Shown here: piece after piece, positions 48,338 through 59,015 of the stretch
Layout: the number at the start of each line of letters is the position of its first letter
How positions within the stretch are numbered: position 1 is the stretch's first letter
Source: Muscardinus avellanarius
Taxonomy: Eukaryota; Chordata; Mammalia; Rodentia; Gliridae
DNA: 64,000 nucleotides
Assembly: GCA_963383645.1 (NCBI GenBank)
Contig: OY726571.1
Span: forward strand, 24,678,116-24,742,115
Reading direction: 5' to 3'
The notes under the pieces: generated by a model
Told to the model about the DNA's origin: nothing
Databases searched by the model: none
What the model saw: only the letters and a program-made list of their open reading frames with translations
Position numbers and translations under genes: made by a program

Positions 48338-48485
48338 GTACTGGAGGCTGCAACTGGAGCATTCTATCTCTGAGCTACACACCCAGTCCTATCTGATTTT
48401 TAATTTTTGAGACAGGGTCTCACAAACCTGCAAGTACTGAGATTGCAGGTGTGAGATTGCAGGTGTGTACCACCACACCCAGTGA
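48338..48485 (-). mobile_element. Internally deleted SINE with 14-bp tandem duplication
   Basis: gtactggaggctgcaactgg, ctgagctacacacccagtcc and the B1-start complement accaccacacccagt. The B1 middle is deleted, and tgagattgcaggtg is duplicated in tandem at 48438-48451 and 48452-48465. Confidence 0.82.
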
Positions 48486-49189
48486 TCTTATTTAATTTTT
48501 AACAATATACTCCATAGCATTCCATTATTAGTCTTTTTACTAGGGGAAAAACAAAGAAACAAACCACTGGTGCTTAAGAAAGCAAACCTAAGAATCTGTC
48601 CCAAGTAATCTTCAATGAAATTCACAAAATCTTTCCCAAGCAATGTCTTCAGTGAAACTCACAAAATCCCCCTGGGCATGTTTTCTGAAAAAAATCAGAC
48701 TGAATAAAAAAGTATGTTTCCTGAAGAATGCCTTCTAAGAACTTCAATAGCTAATTTACTCATTTATTTGTTCACTAATATTTATAAACCTCATCTTTCT
48801 CCCATATGCCAGGGAGTAGAGAATAGTCCTTGGCCCCATGTAGTGTAAACCTTATGCTGTAAAAAAAAAATCTTGCCTGGTGAAATTAAAATGTTATTAC
48901 TACTTTTTACACATAAGAAAACAGAGGGCAAAGTTGCTAGTATTAGCACAGACAAAATCTAACATGGGTGGGGCTCCAAATTCCTAGAATACATTAGTTT
49001 TCTTTCACTGATAATCAAACTATTATTAAGATGAATTATTCTTAAGTAATTATAATAAATTAAATAAAATGCTAGATGCCTTCAATTTAGGCAAACAAAT
49101 CAAATTTATGAATTTTCCATGGTCTACTGTCCTATTTATTCTTGGCTCAGTTTTTAATGGTGTATTTAATGGGTAAAAACAAAAAAGGA
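48486..49189. other. Unique DNA with a LINE-2-like trace
   Basis: LINE-2-like text may lie at 48765-48860 (ttgttcactaatatttataa). No gene is seen. Confidence 0.4.
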
Positions 49190-49398
49190 GCCTGGCATTA
49201 TGGAATACTCCCATAATCTAGTACTTGGGAGGCTGAAAAGGAGGATCACAGGTTCAAGTAGTGTCTCAGCATATAGTGAAACTCTCCTCCACCTAAAGAG
49301 ATGTCATTTCAAAATAAAAGTAAAATAGGGCTGGTGGTGTAGCTCAGAGGTAGAATGGCCCTCGGTTCAATCCCCGGTAACACATACACAGGAAAAAA
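49190..49398 (+). mobile_element. Dimeric B1-ID SINE, old layer
   Basis: gagcctggcattatggaata, cttgggaggctgaaaaggag, ggtgtagctcagaggtagaa and tcggttcaatccccggtaac. The B1 middle contains a small insertion. Confidence 0.85.
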
Positions 49399-49826
49399 AA
49401 AGGGGGAGACAGACATATATGATGGATGAAAATATAATTTTAGTAGCCAATTGTAGTTTACAAAACCAAAAATCATTTAATGTAATAAGGACTATATAGC
49501 AGTGCTCTTCCAAATTCTGTCTGATATTGATCATTCGAGCAATACATTTCTGAGACCAGACATGGACTTGGGCTGGAGGGAAGCACTGCTGCCTGCTCTC
49601 CTGAATGTGAAGCTGATCAGGAGGGTAGATCTTTGATCTTTAGACATAGATGTGTGAGAAGCAGGTTCACAAGAGCACCCACAGAGGAAGCAGTAACAGA
49701 GTGGAACATGAAAGATGAAAGCATAAGGCTTGTCTTCTAAGCACTGAGTTTATTTCTCAGGTCTCTCCCCACTTTAAAGAGTTAAAACAAAAACTTATTT
49801 CAACTGTCTTAAAATTATTTAGGAAT
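49399..49826. other. Unique DNA
   Basis: Nothing is recognised here. Confidence 0.4.
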
Positions 49827-50032
49827 AAGTCTGGTGTGGTGGCACGTGCTTGTGATTCTAGTACTTGAGAGGCTAAGACAGGAGGTTTGCAGGTTCGTGC
49901 TCAGCCTCAGCAACTTGTGAGGTCCCTGCAACTTAATGAGACCCTGTTTAAAAATAAAGAATAAAATAGAAGTGGGAGTGTCGCTGAGAGGTAGAAAGCC
50001 CCTGGGTTCCATCCCCAGTGCCACCAAGATAT
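49827..50032 (+). mobile_element. Dimeric B1-ID SINE, old layer
   Basis: gtctggtgtggtggcacgtg start, gaggctaagacaggaggttt, gcaacttaatgagaccctg and tcgctgagaggtagaaagcc. The 70-codon frame at 49815-50027 is its antisense. Confidence 0.9.
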
Positions 50033-51369
50033 ATATTTAGGGCCAGGTTCTATGTCAACACTTGACCTGATAGCAAAAGCAATTATAGGAGCAATGGAGA
50101 GATGACGTGACTACCTTAAAGAAACATGGGAACTGAAAGATTAAATAAAAAGAATATCTGTAGATTAGACATTTTCTACTAGAACATCCCTATGCAAATC
50201 TGAGAAACTAGAATTTCCTTTTTGATGGAATGTTGAAATTTTATTCATTCAATTATTCGACAAATATTCATGAAGTGGTTATAATATGCCAGGCACTATG
50301 CTAAGCTCTGATGTCCTAACAGAATAAATGCAAGTTTTGTCTATTCACTTAGGATGTCAACATTTTTACTATTACCTTACACAGCTTTTTCAATAATGCT
50401 AGTTAGGTCAATAACACATTGCATTTTTTTTAACCAGCAAAACCCTTTGCTGCTCTAATGCATAAAATCCATCAACATAATATTTATTTTTATCAGCATT
50501 ATATCTAGGTGTACACATAGAAAGGCAATCAATAATATCAATCAGGTTTCTGCACAGGAAAATATTTGAAAGCAGAGTTAATGGATGATAACTCAGACTT
50601 TTATCAGCTTCATGATCCAATTCATCTCCATATTTTATTTTGTCTCCATAGTCATTCAGAGTAAGATTCAAATTTGAAACATGCAATAGTCTTAGATGTC
50701 ATTTTTTAATTTTAAAATACTGACAGTTTAAAGCAACTTTTGATTTGATTTCTCAATATACTTGAAAGGTAGTAGAAAAAAATTTGTTTCAAATTGAACT
50801 AAGTCTAATCTAGGTTCCTAGTATAATACAGAAGTACAGAAATTAGCCTTCAGGGTGATAATTTTTCTCTTTTTTCTTGATCTGCATATTATTAATGATA
50901 TTGCCTTGGAAAAACTACTCAATTAAATGGCTGATGATGCTGTTTCTCTAATTCTAAAAATAATTATAATACTAGAGCTATTTAAATAATTAAATTGAAT
51001 ACTATGTAAAACACACACTACATGAAACATACTAAGTATTTAGCATAGTTGGGCTTTAACCCTATATAATAAAGTGCCGTGGGGTAATGAGCAGTTTTAT
51101 CCCAGTGACTTGAGTTCAGTTTAACTCACCAAATTTTATTGATTGACAACCATGTTTTAGACGTGTGCAAAAGTGGTGGTGATGGCAATGCACATGCTGC
51201 TGCTTGTCACTTAAAGGGACAAGTTCATCAAAGATTCCTGGGATGTGATAGGCACTACAGATACAAAAGCAGCTTGTGTCAAGGTACTGCCTGAGTGAAA
51301 AAAATGCTCAAAAGAGCGCAATATGATTTTCAGTATAATTATGACAAATAAAAGGAGTTTTCATATTGG
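50033..51369. other. Unique DNA with a LINE-2 trace
   Basis: acaaatattcatgaagtggt and atgccaggcactatgctaag at about 50260-50310 resemble an L2 3' end. A 92-codon minus frame at 50408-50686 lacks a domain. No exon is recognised. Confidence 0.45.
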
Positions 51370-51930
51370 ACATTTGCATGTCTTCTTTCTGCATTTAGAA
51401 GTACTTATTTGGTTCTTTTGCTCAATTTCTAATTACATTGAGAGTTTTTATTGCTGTTCTGTTGTTTTTGTTTCTTGAATAGTCTATGTTTAGGCCCTTG
51501 TCAGATATATAGTTTGTGAAAATTTTCTCATTCCATACATGGTTATTCTATTGATTATTACCTTGATGTACAAAAACCTTTTTAATTTTACATAGTCACA
51601 TATGTCAATTTTTGTTTGGGTCACATCCAAATAATCATTGCCCAGACCAATGTCCTAAAGCATTTCCTCTGTTTTCCTTATTAGTTTTATAATTTGGGGG
51701 TTTACATTTAAATCTTTAGTCCACTGTGGGTTGTTTTTTGTATGTAATGATAGAATCTATTATCATTTTTATACATGTGGACTATCCAGTTTTCCCAGCA
51801 CCATTTATTAAAAAGATTGTTCTTGCCCAAATAAATGTGTGTTCTCAGCGCCTTTGTCAAAAGCCATCTGGTTGTAAGTGCATGGGTTTATTTCTGGTTT
51901 CTCTATTCTTTCCCATTGGTTCACTAATCA
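51370..51930 (-). mobile_element. L1 copy 5 (old): inverted ORF2 segment
   Basis: Reversed L1 ORF2 text: ttttcccagcaccatttatt, gcgcctttgtcaaaagccat, tttctctattctttcccatt. It is more diverged than the 54-kb L1 and has L1MA/L1MB-like wording. Continues in opposite orientation after 51930. Confidence 0.82.
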
Positions 51931-52892
51931 TCAGAGAAATGCAAATAAAAACCTCACTGAAATATTGTCTCACTTTGGTCAAATGGCTATTATCAAAAAG
52001 ACAAGTGAACAAATGCTGATAAGGATATGGAGAAAGGGAACTTTCCTATACTGCTGGTGGGAATGTAAATTAGTGTAGCTATTATAGGAAGCAGTATGAG
52101 GATTCCTCAAAAATTAAAAATATGAATACCATATGAACCAGTAATCATGCTACTCAGTATATATGCAAAAATATGAAATCAACATGTTGAAGATAGTTAC
52201 CTTCCTACCTTTCCTGCAGCACTGTTCACAGTGGCCAAGATATAGAATGAAACTATAAGTGCCCATCAACAGGTCCATGGATTTTTAAATGTCTTACATA
52301 TACATATATAAAATATTTCATTTTATTATATATAGAATATCTTATTGTATATAATGAAATACTATATATATATCATATGTACAATCATACATAATATATA
52401 CAATGAACTATTCCATAAAAAGTAAAAAGTATAAAATCCTATCATTTATCATTTTCAGTAACATGGATAGACCTGGAAGTTAATATGTTAGGTATAAAAA
52501 GCAAACACCAAAGGATAAATATTGCATGATTTAATTTATATGTGAAATTTAAAGGAGCTGAGCTCATAAATATAGAAAGTAGAATAGCAATAAACAAAGA
52601 CTGGGAGGATAGTGGAAGTCAGGATGGGGAGAGATTGGTTAACAGAAAAAACACAACTAGATCTCAGTAATAAGTTCTGGTGCTCTCTTACATAGAACAG
52701 TGATTGTAGTCGACAATATTGTGCCATACACATCAAAAGAACTAAAACATGATTCTGAATGTGCTCATTACACAGAAATAATAAATATGTAAGATAATGA
52801 TAGTTAAATATCTTGAATGATTATTATACAATGTATAAATGTACCAAGTATTACATTGTGCCCTGTAAATACATACTATTATTTTCATTACA
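51931..52892 (+). mobile_element. L1 copy 5 (old): 3' segment with 3' UTR
   Basis: atcagagaaatgcaaataaa, tatactgctggtgggaatgt, gcccatcaacaggtccatgg, then an AT-rich insertion (about 52285-52410), atggatagacctggaagtta and the 3' UTR (agtaataagttctggtgctc, acattgtgccctgtaaatac). It is an older L1M-type element than the L1 that abuts it at 52893. Not coding. Confidence 0.82.
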
Positions 52893-53395
52893 TTTTTTTA
52901 AATTTTTTATTGGTGCATTGTGTTTATGCATCATATTGGGGTAAAAAAAATGTGTGGACATATATGTACACATCACCCATTTAGTTCCTACCCAATTCCC
53001 ACCTCATTCCCTCCCCATCCCTCCTTCCCATGCTTGGATTAGTAATTGACTTCAATATGTTTAGATACATTGTATGTTTTAGAGAATTTCCTTCTTCCTT
53101 CCTCCCATCCCCTCATTTAGGTTGTCTTGATTGCTTCTCTATAAGATTTCCTTTCATCTAGAGTTCCTCCTATGACTCATTTCTCCTTAGCTTTCACATA
53201 TTAGGGAAAAGCATCCGATTTTTTATTTTTTGTGACTGACTAATCTGGCTTAGCATAATGTCCTCCAGTTCAACCCATTTTTCTGAAAATGATGTAACTG
53301 AGTTTTTTTTTTTTAATGGCTGAGTAAAATTCCATTGTGTACATATCCCACAGTTTTGTAATCCATTCATCTGTTGATGGGCATCTTGGCTGGTT
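52893..53395 (-). mobile_element. L1 copy 6: 3' UTR
   Basis: aattttttattggtgcattg, ctccctccccatccctcctt, ttgacttcaatatgtttaga and the polypyrimidine block follow the same order as copies 1, 2 and 4. It forms the 3' end of the 4.5-kb minus-strand L1 that extends to about 57420. No clear target duplication was found. Confidence 0.9.
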
Positions 53396-54626
53396 TCATA
53401 ATTTGGCTATAGTGAACTGTGTAGCTATGAACATAGATACACATACATTAGTTTGATAGTTTGGTTTCCTTTCTTTTGGGTAGATACTCAGAAGTGGGAT
53501 TGCTGAAACAAATGGTAAATTTGTTCCCATTCTTATGAGAATTCTCCATACTGTTTTCCAAAGTGGTTGCACTAATTTGCAATCCCACCAACAGTGTTTT
53601 AGATTTCCCACTTCTCCACATCCCCGCCAGCATTTGTTGTTGTTTGTGTTTTGAATGATTGCCATTCTAGTTGGAATTAGGTGAAATCTCAGGGTAGTTT
53701 TAATTTTCATCTCCCTGATTGCCAATGATGTTGAGCATTTTTTCATGCATTTATTGGCCATTTGAATTTCTTCTTTCATGAAGTGTCTATTTAGTTCGCT
53801 TGCCCATTTTTTTATTGGATTGTTTTTTTGAGTGTTGAGTTTCTTGAGTTCTCTCTATATTCTAGGTATTAGTGCTCTATCAGAGGGGCAGGTGGCAAAA
53901 ATCTTCTCCCATTCTGTTGACGCTCGGTTGAGGGTCTTGACAGTTTCCTTTGCTGAACAGAAGCTCTTCAGTTTCATGCAATCCCAGGGATTGATTCGCC
54001 TTTTAATTTGTTGTGCCTTTGGGGTTTGTTGATGAAATGTTTATCTGTGCCTATATGTTGCAGTGTTGGACCTATGTCCTCTTCAAGGAGCTTCAAGGAC
54101 TCTGGTTTAATTTACAAGTCTTTGATCCATCTTGAATTGACTCTTGTGCAGGCTGAAAAAGTGGGATTACTTTCCGTTTTTCTGCATATGGTTAACCAGT
54201 TTTGCCAACACCCTTTGTTGAGGAGGCTATCTTTTTTCCAGTGTTTGTTTTGGGCCACTTTGTCAAAAATCAATTGGCTGAAAGTGTGTGAATTTGTTTC
54301 TGGGTCTTCTATTCTGCTCCATTGGTCTAAGTATCTGGTTTTTTTGGCCAATACCATGCTGTTCTTATTACAATGGCTTTGTAGTATAGTTTAAAGTCAG
54401 GTATTGTGATTTCTCCTGCACTGTTTTTGTTGCTGAGAACTACTTTGGCTATTCTGGGATTTTTGTTATTCCAAATAAATTTAAGGACTGATTTTTCTAT
54501 GTCCGTGAGGAATGATCTTGGTAGTTTAATGGGCATTACGTTGAATCTGTAGATCACTTTTGGAAGGATGGCCATTTTAATGATATTTATTCTGCCTATC
54601 CATGAACAGGGAAAAGATCTCTCCAT
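53396..54626 (-). pseudogene. L1 copy 6: ORF2 C-terminal region, broken
   Basis: Three overlapping minus frames (54327-54626, 54112-54357, 53396-53779) carry consecutive ORF2 pieces. The region after the reverse transcriptase includes [29 protein letters not shown] and the cysteine-rich motif of L1 ORF2. In frame 53396-53779 the zinc-knuckle spacing C-X3-C-X7-H-X4-C is intact (CWRGC ... HCWWDC). Frame changes between the pieces show that the gene is dead. Confidence 0.93.
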
Positions 54627-54755
54627 CTTCTAAGATCTTTAATTTCTTTTTTCAATGTTTCATAATTTTCTTTGTAGAGATCTTTTACCTCCTTGGTCAA
54701 GTTTATTCCTAAGTATTTTATTGTTTTTGTGGGAGATCCTCAGTGGAAGTGTTTT

Positions 54756-55832
54756 CTAAATTTCTTTTTCAGTGGATTTATGGTTGGTGTACAGGAAAGC
54801 TTCTGATTTTTTAAGATTGATTTTGTATCCAGACACTTTGCTGAATTTTTTGATCAGTTCTATAAGCCTTTTGGTTGAGTTTGTTGGGTTTTCTATATAT
54901 ACTATCATGTTATCTTCAAATAGTGAAAGTTTGAATTCTTCTTTTCCTATTTGTACTCCTTTGATTTCCATTTCTTGCCTTATTGCTCTGGCTAGAGTCT
55001 CTAGTACTATACTATATTGAAGAGAAGTGATGATAATGGACATCCTTGTCTTGTTCCTGTTTTTATGGGGAATTCTTGAAGTTTTTCCCCATTTAATATG
55101 ATGTTGGCAGTGAGCTTATTGTAGATTATCTTTATGATGTTGAGATATGTTCCTTCTATTCCAATTCTCTGTAGTGCTTTTATCATAAAAGGATGTTGGA
55201 TTTTATCAAATGCTTTTCCAGCATCTATTGAAATGATCATGTGATTTTTGTCTTTGATTCTGTTTATATGATGAATTACATGGATTGATTTTCATATGTG
55301 TGAACCAGCCTTGCATCCCTGAGATGAACCCTACCTGGTTGTGGTGTATGATTTTCTTTATGTGGTTTTGAATACGTGTTGCTAATATTTTGCTTAATAG
55401 TTTTGCATCCAAGTTCATAGGCATGTAGTTTTCCTTCCTTGAACTGTCTTTATTCGGTTTGGGTCTTAGTGTGATGTTGGCTTCATAGAATGTATTTGGG
55501 AGAGTCCCACTTTTATCTATTTCATGAAATAGTTTGAAGAATATTGGGGTTAGCTCTTCTATAAATGTTTTATGGAATTCACTTGGAAAACCATCTGGTC
55601 CTGGGCTTTTCTTTAATGGTAAGCTCTTTATTTCTGTTTCAATCTCTTTGATTGTTATTGGTTGATTTAAGTGTTCTATTTCTTCTTGATTCAGTTTAGG
55701 AAGGTTATATTTATCTAGAAAGTTGTCAATTTCCTCCAGATTTTCCATTTTATTGGAGTATAGTTTTTCAAAGTAGTTTCTGATAATCCTCTGGATTTTT
55801 ACACTCTCAGTAGGTAATGTCTCCTTTTTCAT
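54756..55832 (-). pseudogene. L1 copy 6: ORF2 reverse transcriptase, broken
   Basis: Frame 55206-55832 holds the fingers region ([28 protein letters not shown]), then shifts frame near 55290. Frame 55007-55240 continues with [15 protein letters not shown] (first catalytic Asp) and [14 protein letters not shown]. Frame 54756-55043 carries the motif C position as LFEDNM in place of the usual F-A-D-D, so the second catalytic aspartate is Asn. The enzyme normally copies L1 RNA at a nicked target; this one cannot be made as one chain or be active. Confidence 0.95.
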
Positions 55833-55841
55833 CTCTTATCT

Positions 55842-56990
55842 TCATAATTTAGGTTGATTCTCTCTCTTTTTAGTTAGATTAGCTAGTGGTTTATCTATCT
55901 TGTTAATTTTTACGAGAAACCAGCTTTTGGTTTTGTTGATTTTCTGTATTTTTTTTTTATTCTCTACTTTGTTAATTTGTGCTCTAGTTTTAATAATTTC
56001 CTGCCTTCTATTGACTTTGGGGTTAGATTGTTCCTGCTTTTCAAGGGCATTGAGGTGGGTTGTTAGGTTATTTATTTGAAGATTTTCTGTTTTTCTTTTG
56101 TGAGCACTCAGTGCTATAAATTTTCCTTTTAATACTGCCTTCAAAGTGTCCCAGAGGTTTTGATATGTTGTATCTTTATTTTCACTTGTTTCTAGAAATT
56201 TCTTGACTTCACCTTTACGTCTTCTATGACCCATTCTTCATTAAGAAGTGTGGTGTTCAGTCTCCACATGTTTATGTTGTTTCTCTGGGTCTTCTTATAA
56301 TTGATTTCTAGTTTCATTCCATTATGGTCTGAAATGACACAGGAAAGTATGTAACATTTTTTTAATTTGCTAGTGCTCATTTTGTGTCCCAGGATGTAAT
56401 CTATTTTGGAGAAGGTTCCGTGAGCAGCTAAGAAAAATGTAAACTCCGCTGTAGTTGGGTGAAATATCCTATATGTGTCCAACAGGTCCATTTGATTAAT
56501 GGTGTTCTTTAGTCCTGAGGCATCTTTACTGACCTTTTTTCTGGAAGATTGGTCTAATGTTGTGAGAGGTGTGTTGAAGTCTCCCAGTATTATTGTATTG
56601 GGATTTATGTGTGACTTCATGTCACAAAGAATTTGTTTTATGAAAGTAGCTGCACCTATGTTCGGGGCATAGATGTTGATTATTGTTATTTCCTATGCTG
56701 GAGTATTCCTTTTACCAGTAAAATATGACCTTCTTTGTCTCTTCTAATAAGTTTGAATTTGAAGTCTAACTTGTCTGATATCATAGTTGCTACTCCTGAT
56801 TGTCTTCGAGTTCCATTAGCATGGATTACCTTGCTCCAGCCCTTTACCTTGAGTTTATTCCTATCTTTACTTGCAAGGTATGTTTCTTGTAAGCAGCAGA
56901 TGGGTGGATTCTGGATTCATTTTGCCACTTTATGTCTTTTTATTGGGGAATTGAGGCCATTTACATTCAGTGTGACTATTGAGAGATAAT
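55842..56990 (-). pseudogene. L1 copy 6: ORF2 endonuclease and linker, broken
   Basis: Reading from 56990 down: LNVNGLNSPIKRH (metal-site Asn), an in-frame TGA near 56918, LQET with the conserved Glu, further frame breaks, then GDFN (56192-56620) and a C-terminal SDH motif. These are apurinic-endonuclease-fold signatures of L1. Frame 55842-56234 is the following linker. The endonuclease nicks target DNA at T-rich sites in active elements. This copy is inactive through stops and frameshifts. Plus-strand frames at 56735-56989 are antisense. Confidence 0.92.
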
Positions 56991-57051
56991 TTTTAAATCC
57001 TAACATGTTAAGATTTTATTTCTGTTTGAAATATTGTTTATTCTTCTTTGC

Positions 57052-57414
57052 TTAGTTGTCTGTTGGATGGAAAATCTTGTTTCTCTGGTTCTGGTGTGTA
57101 TTACCTATTTCTTCTTTGCAGTTAATCTCTTTCAGTATTTTCTCTAGAGCTGGTTTTGAAGACATAAATTCCTTCAGTTTCTGTTTGTCATGGAAGCTTC
57201 TTATTTCCCCACCTAAATTGATAGATAGTTTTGCCGGGTAGGAAATTTTTGGCTGGAAGTTGTTTTCTTTCAGAGTTTGGAATATGTTACTCCAAGCCCT
57301 TCTGGCTTTCATGACTTGGTTTGGGAAGTCTGGAGTGATTCTAATTGGTTTGCCTCTAAATGTCACTTGGCCTTTTGTTTTTGTTGCCTTTAAGATTTTC
57401 TCCTTGACTTCCAC
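57052..57414 (-). pseudogene. L1 copy 6: ORF1 C-terminal part, 5'-truncated
   Basis: A 120-codon frame ends in a natural-looking stop about 60 bp before ORF2. It includes RITPDFPNQVMKARRAWSNI, NNFQPKISYPAKLSINLGGE and ALEKILKEI. This matches the RNA-binding and C-terminal domains of L1 ORF1p, a trimeric RNA chaperone. The coiled-coil and 5' UTR are missing because L1 homology ends at about 57420, a 5' truncation. The first methionine is probably internal to the original ORF. Confidence 0.92.
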
Positions 57415-57420
57415 AGGGTA

Positions 57421-58560
57421 CTATAATTGGTATTTTTATATATGTACACAAAACCTATGGTAGTAATTTCTTCATTGATCCTCACTCTTCGCCTTCCCTT
57501 TCCCCAGAATAATTGGGATAATACTTTTTATACCCTGTTTTTAAATTAAAATCTGATAAATTTTTAAAAAATCAGGATTTTCTAACATGGTCTTGTGTTA
57601 TTAAAATTGGAGTATTTTAGCCAGATTTCTTTTTGTTTCCTACTAACTCAAATATAAGTAATAATTTGAGAGTTTCTAATAAGTCACTGCCATTAACATA
57701 TTTTAAGGACTTTAAAAGATGCTACCTTGGACACTGGCTAAGGAAAATCCACTTTATTATATTGTTTTCTGTCAGAGAAAGATTGTCTACAAAGAGGAAA
57801 AATACTTTTACCTGGAAGGTAAACTGGGTTTTCCTGCAAAGGTTACAGATTTATTTCCATGCTGATAATTGAATAACCAATATTTCTAGCACTTACTTGG
57901 TATCAACTTCAAGTAAGAAAAATGTAATATATGGCTAGACCTCATTCATAACCTTAGCTAACCTTAGAAAACACTTTCTGAAATAGGCTCATTACTCTTT
58001 CTCAGAGGGGCCTTATCAGTAAGTTAAGCTAAATATATGAGTTTGATGGTGAATTTTGATAACTAATAATATCTATTTATGAAGCTTGATGAAAATATTG
58101 CCAGAAAATTCAATTACTAGATTGATTTTAGAATCTATACTAAGATTCTTAAAGGTTTTAAGTCAGTGAATCAACTTTTAAAATTAAGATTCTCATTGTA
58201 AAGCCTGAGGATAGGAGAGAACCCTATCCTTTCCTCCCAACCTTGGTCTCCCTGATAAAAACTTATTCTCTTCTTAAAATCACTTTACTCTTTAGATCAT
58301 TTAAAAATTTCTCCCTTTCTTTATTTATTTTTTCTAATTAAGATTTAGGTTCTTCTCTAATTTTTACATATACATATTTACCTGTATATATTCTTAGAAT
58401 AGCCTTTTAAGAGAGAAAATGTTGCAATTATATTTTATCCCATAGAACTATGCACTATTCTTTGCAAATAACAATGTAATATTATTTGTAAAAAAAAATG
58501 AAGCAAGCATTAAAAATAAATGTACTGACCACCTTGTAAGAAGATAAAGGGGAAAAAAAA
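57421..58560. other. Unique AT-rich DNA
   Basis: No gene or repeat family is recognised. The 79-codon plus frame at 57633-57872 is unsupported. Confidence 0.45.
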
Positions 58561-58564
58561 GAAA

Positions 58565-59015
58565 CACAGCTTGACAGCACGGAATAGGCTTTATTTGGGG
58601 TAAGGAAATGACTGGAGAGAGAACCACCAGAATCAGAAAGCCCACTCTTTCACAGGCTAGAAGGTTCTTTTAGGGTTGGGAATGAGATAGGGTAAAGGAG
58701 GGTTGTGTCAGTTGATTATTGGTAAGTTATAAGGTTAGGAGTGGGGTGGGGGTGTGAGACTAGCTATGTAGGCTGCTGATGGGTAAGTTATAATGTTAGG
58801 AGTGGGAAACATGGGAGTAGCTATGTCAGCTGCTGAATGATAGATAATACTGCTGTTCATGCCATATTTGGCAAAGTCCTCGGCTGGGAGGCAGGGTGAC
58901 TTTTAGGGTCATTGTTCTGTTCTGCCTACAGTTTTTCCCCCACTAGTTTCAAACTATTTCTTTAGTTCTGGGTCTCAAGTGGCCTCTGGCCAGATTCCAT
59001 AGGTCCCACACACCT
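58565..59015 (-). mobile_element. Probable ERV solo LTR, reverse
   Basis: On the minus strand the unit could begin tgtgtgggacctatggaatc near 59012 and end ccgtgctgtca near 58571, that is TG...CA, with a polyadenylation signal (aataaagcc, complement at 58588-58596) shortly before the end. A roughly 61-bp tandem repeat with gtaagttataaggttagg at 58722 and 58783 resembles a duplicated enhancer. No internal retroviral sequence is present. The class is not assigned. Confidence 0.45.

Noticed and set aside
53832..54394. Plus-strand frames of 66 and 128 codons
   Set aside because: Antisense of the L1 ORF2 C-terminal region on the minus strand; the same antisense pattern recurs in other L1 copies.
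52865..57440. Target duplication for the large L1
   Set aside because: Both sides contain tactat-like text but AT-rich flanks make this match unremarkable.
54772..57463. Plus-strand frames in the L1 (54772-55020, 56735-56989, 57056-57463)
   Set aside because: Antisense of ORF2 and ORF1; L1 evidence on the other strand explains them.
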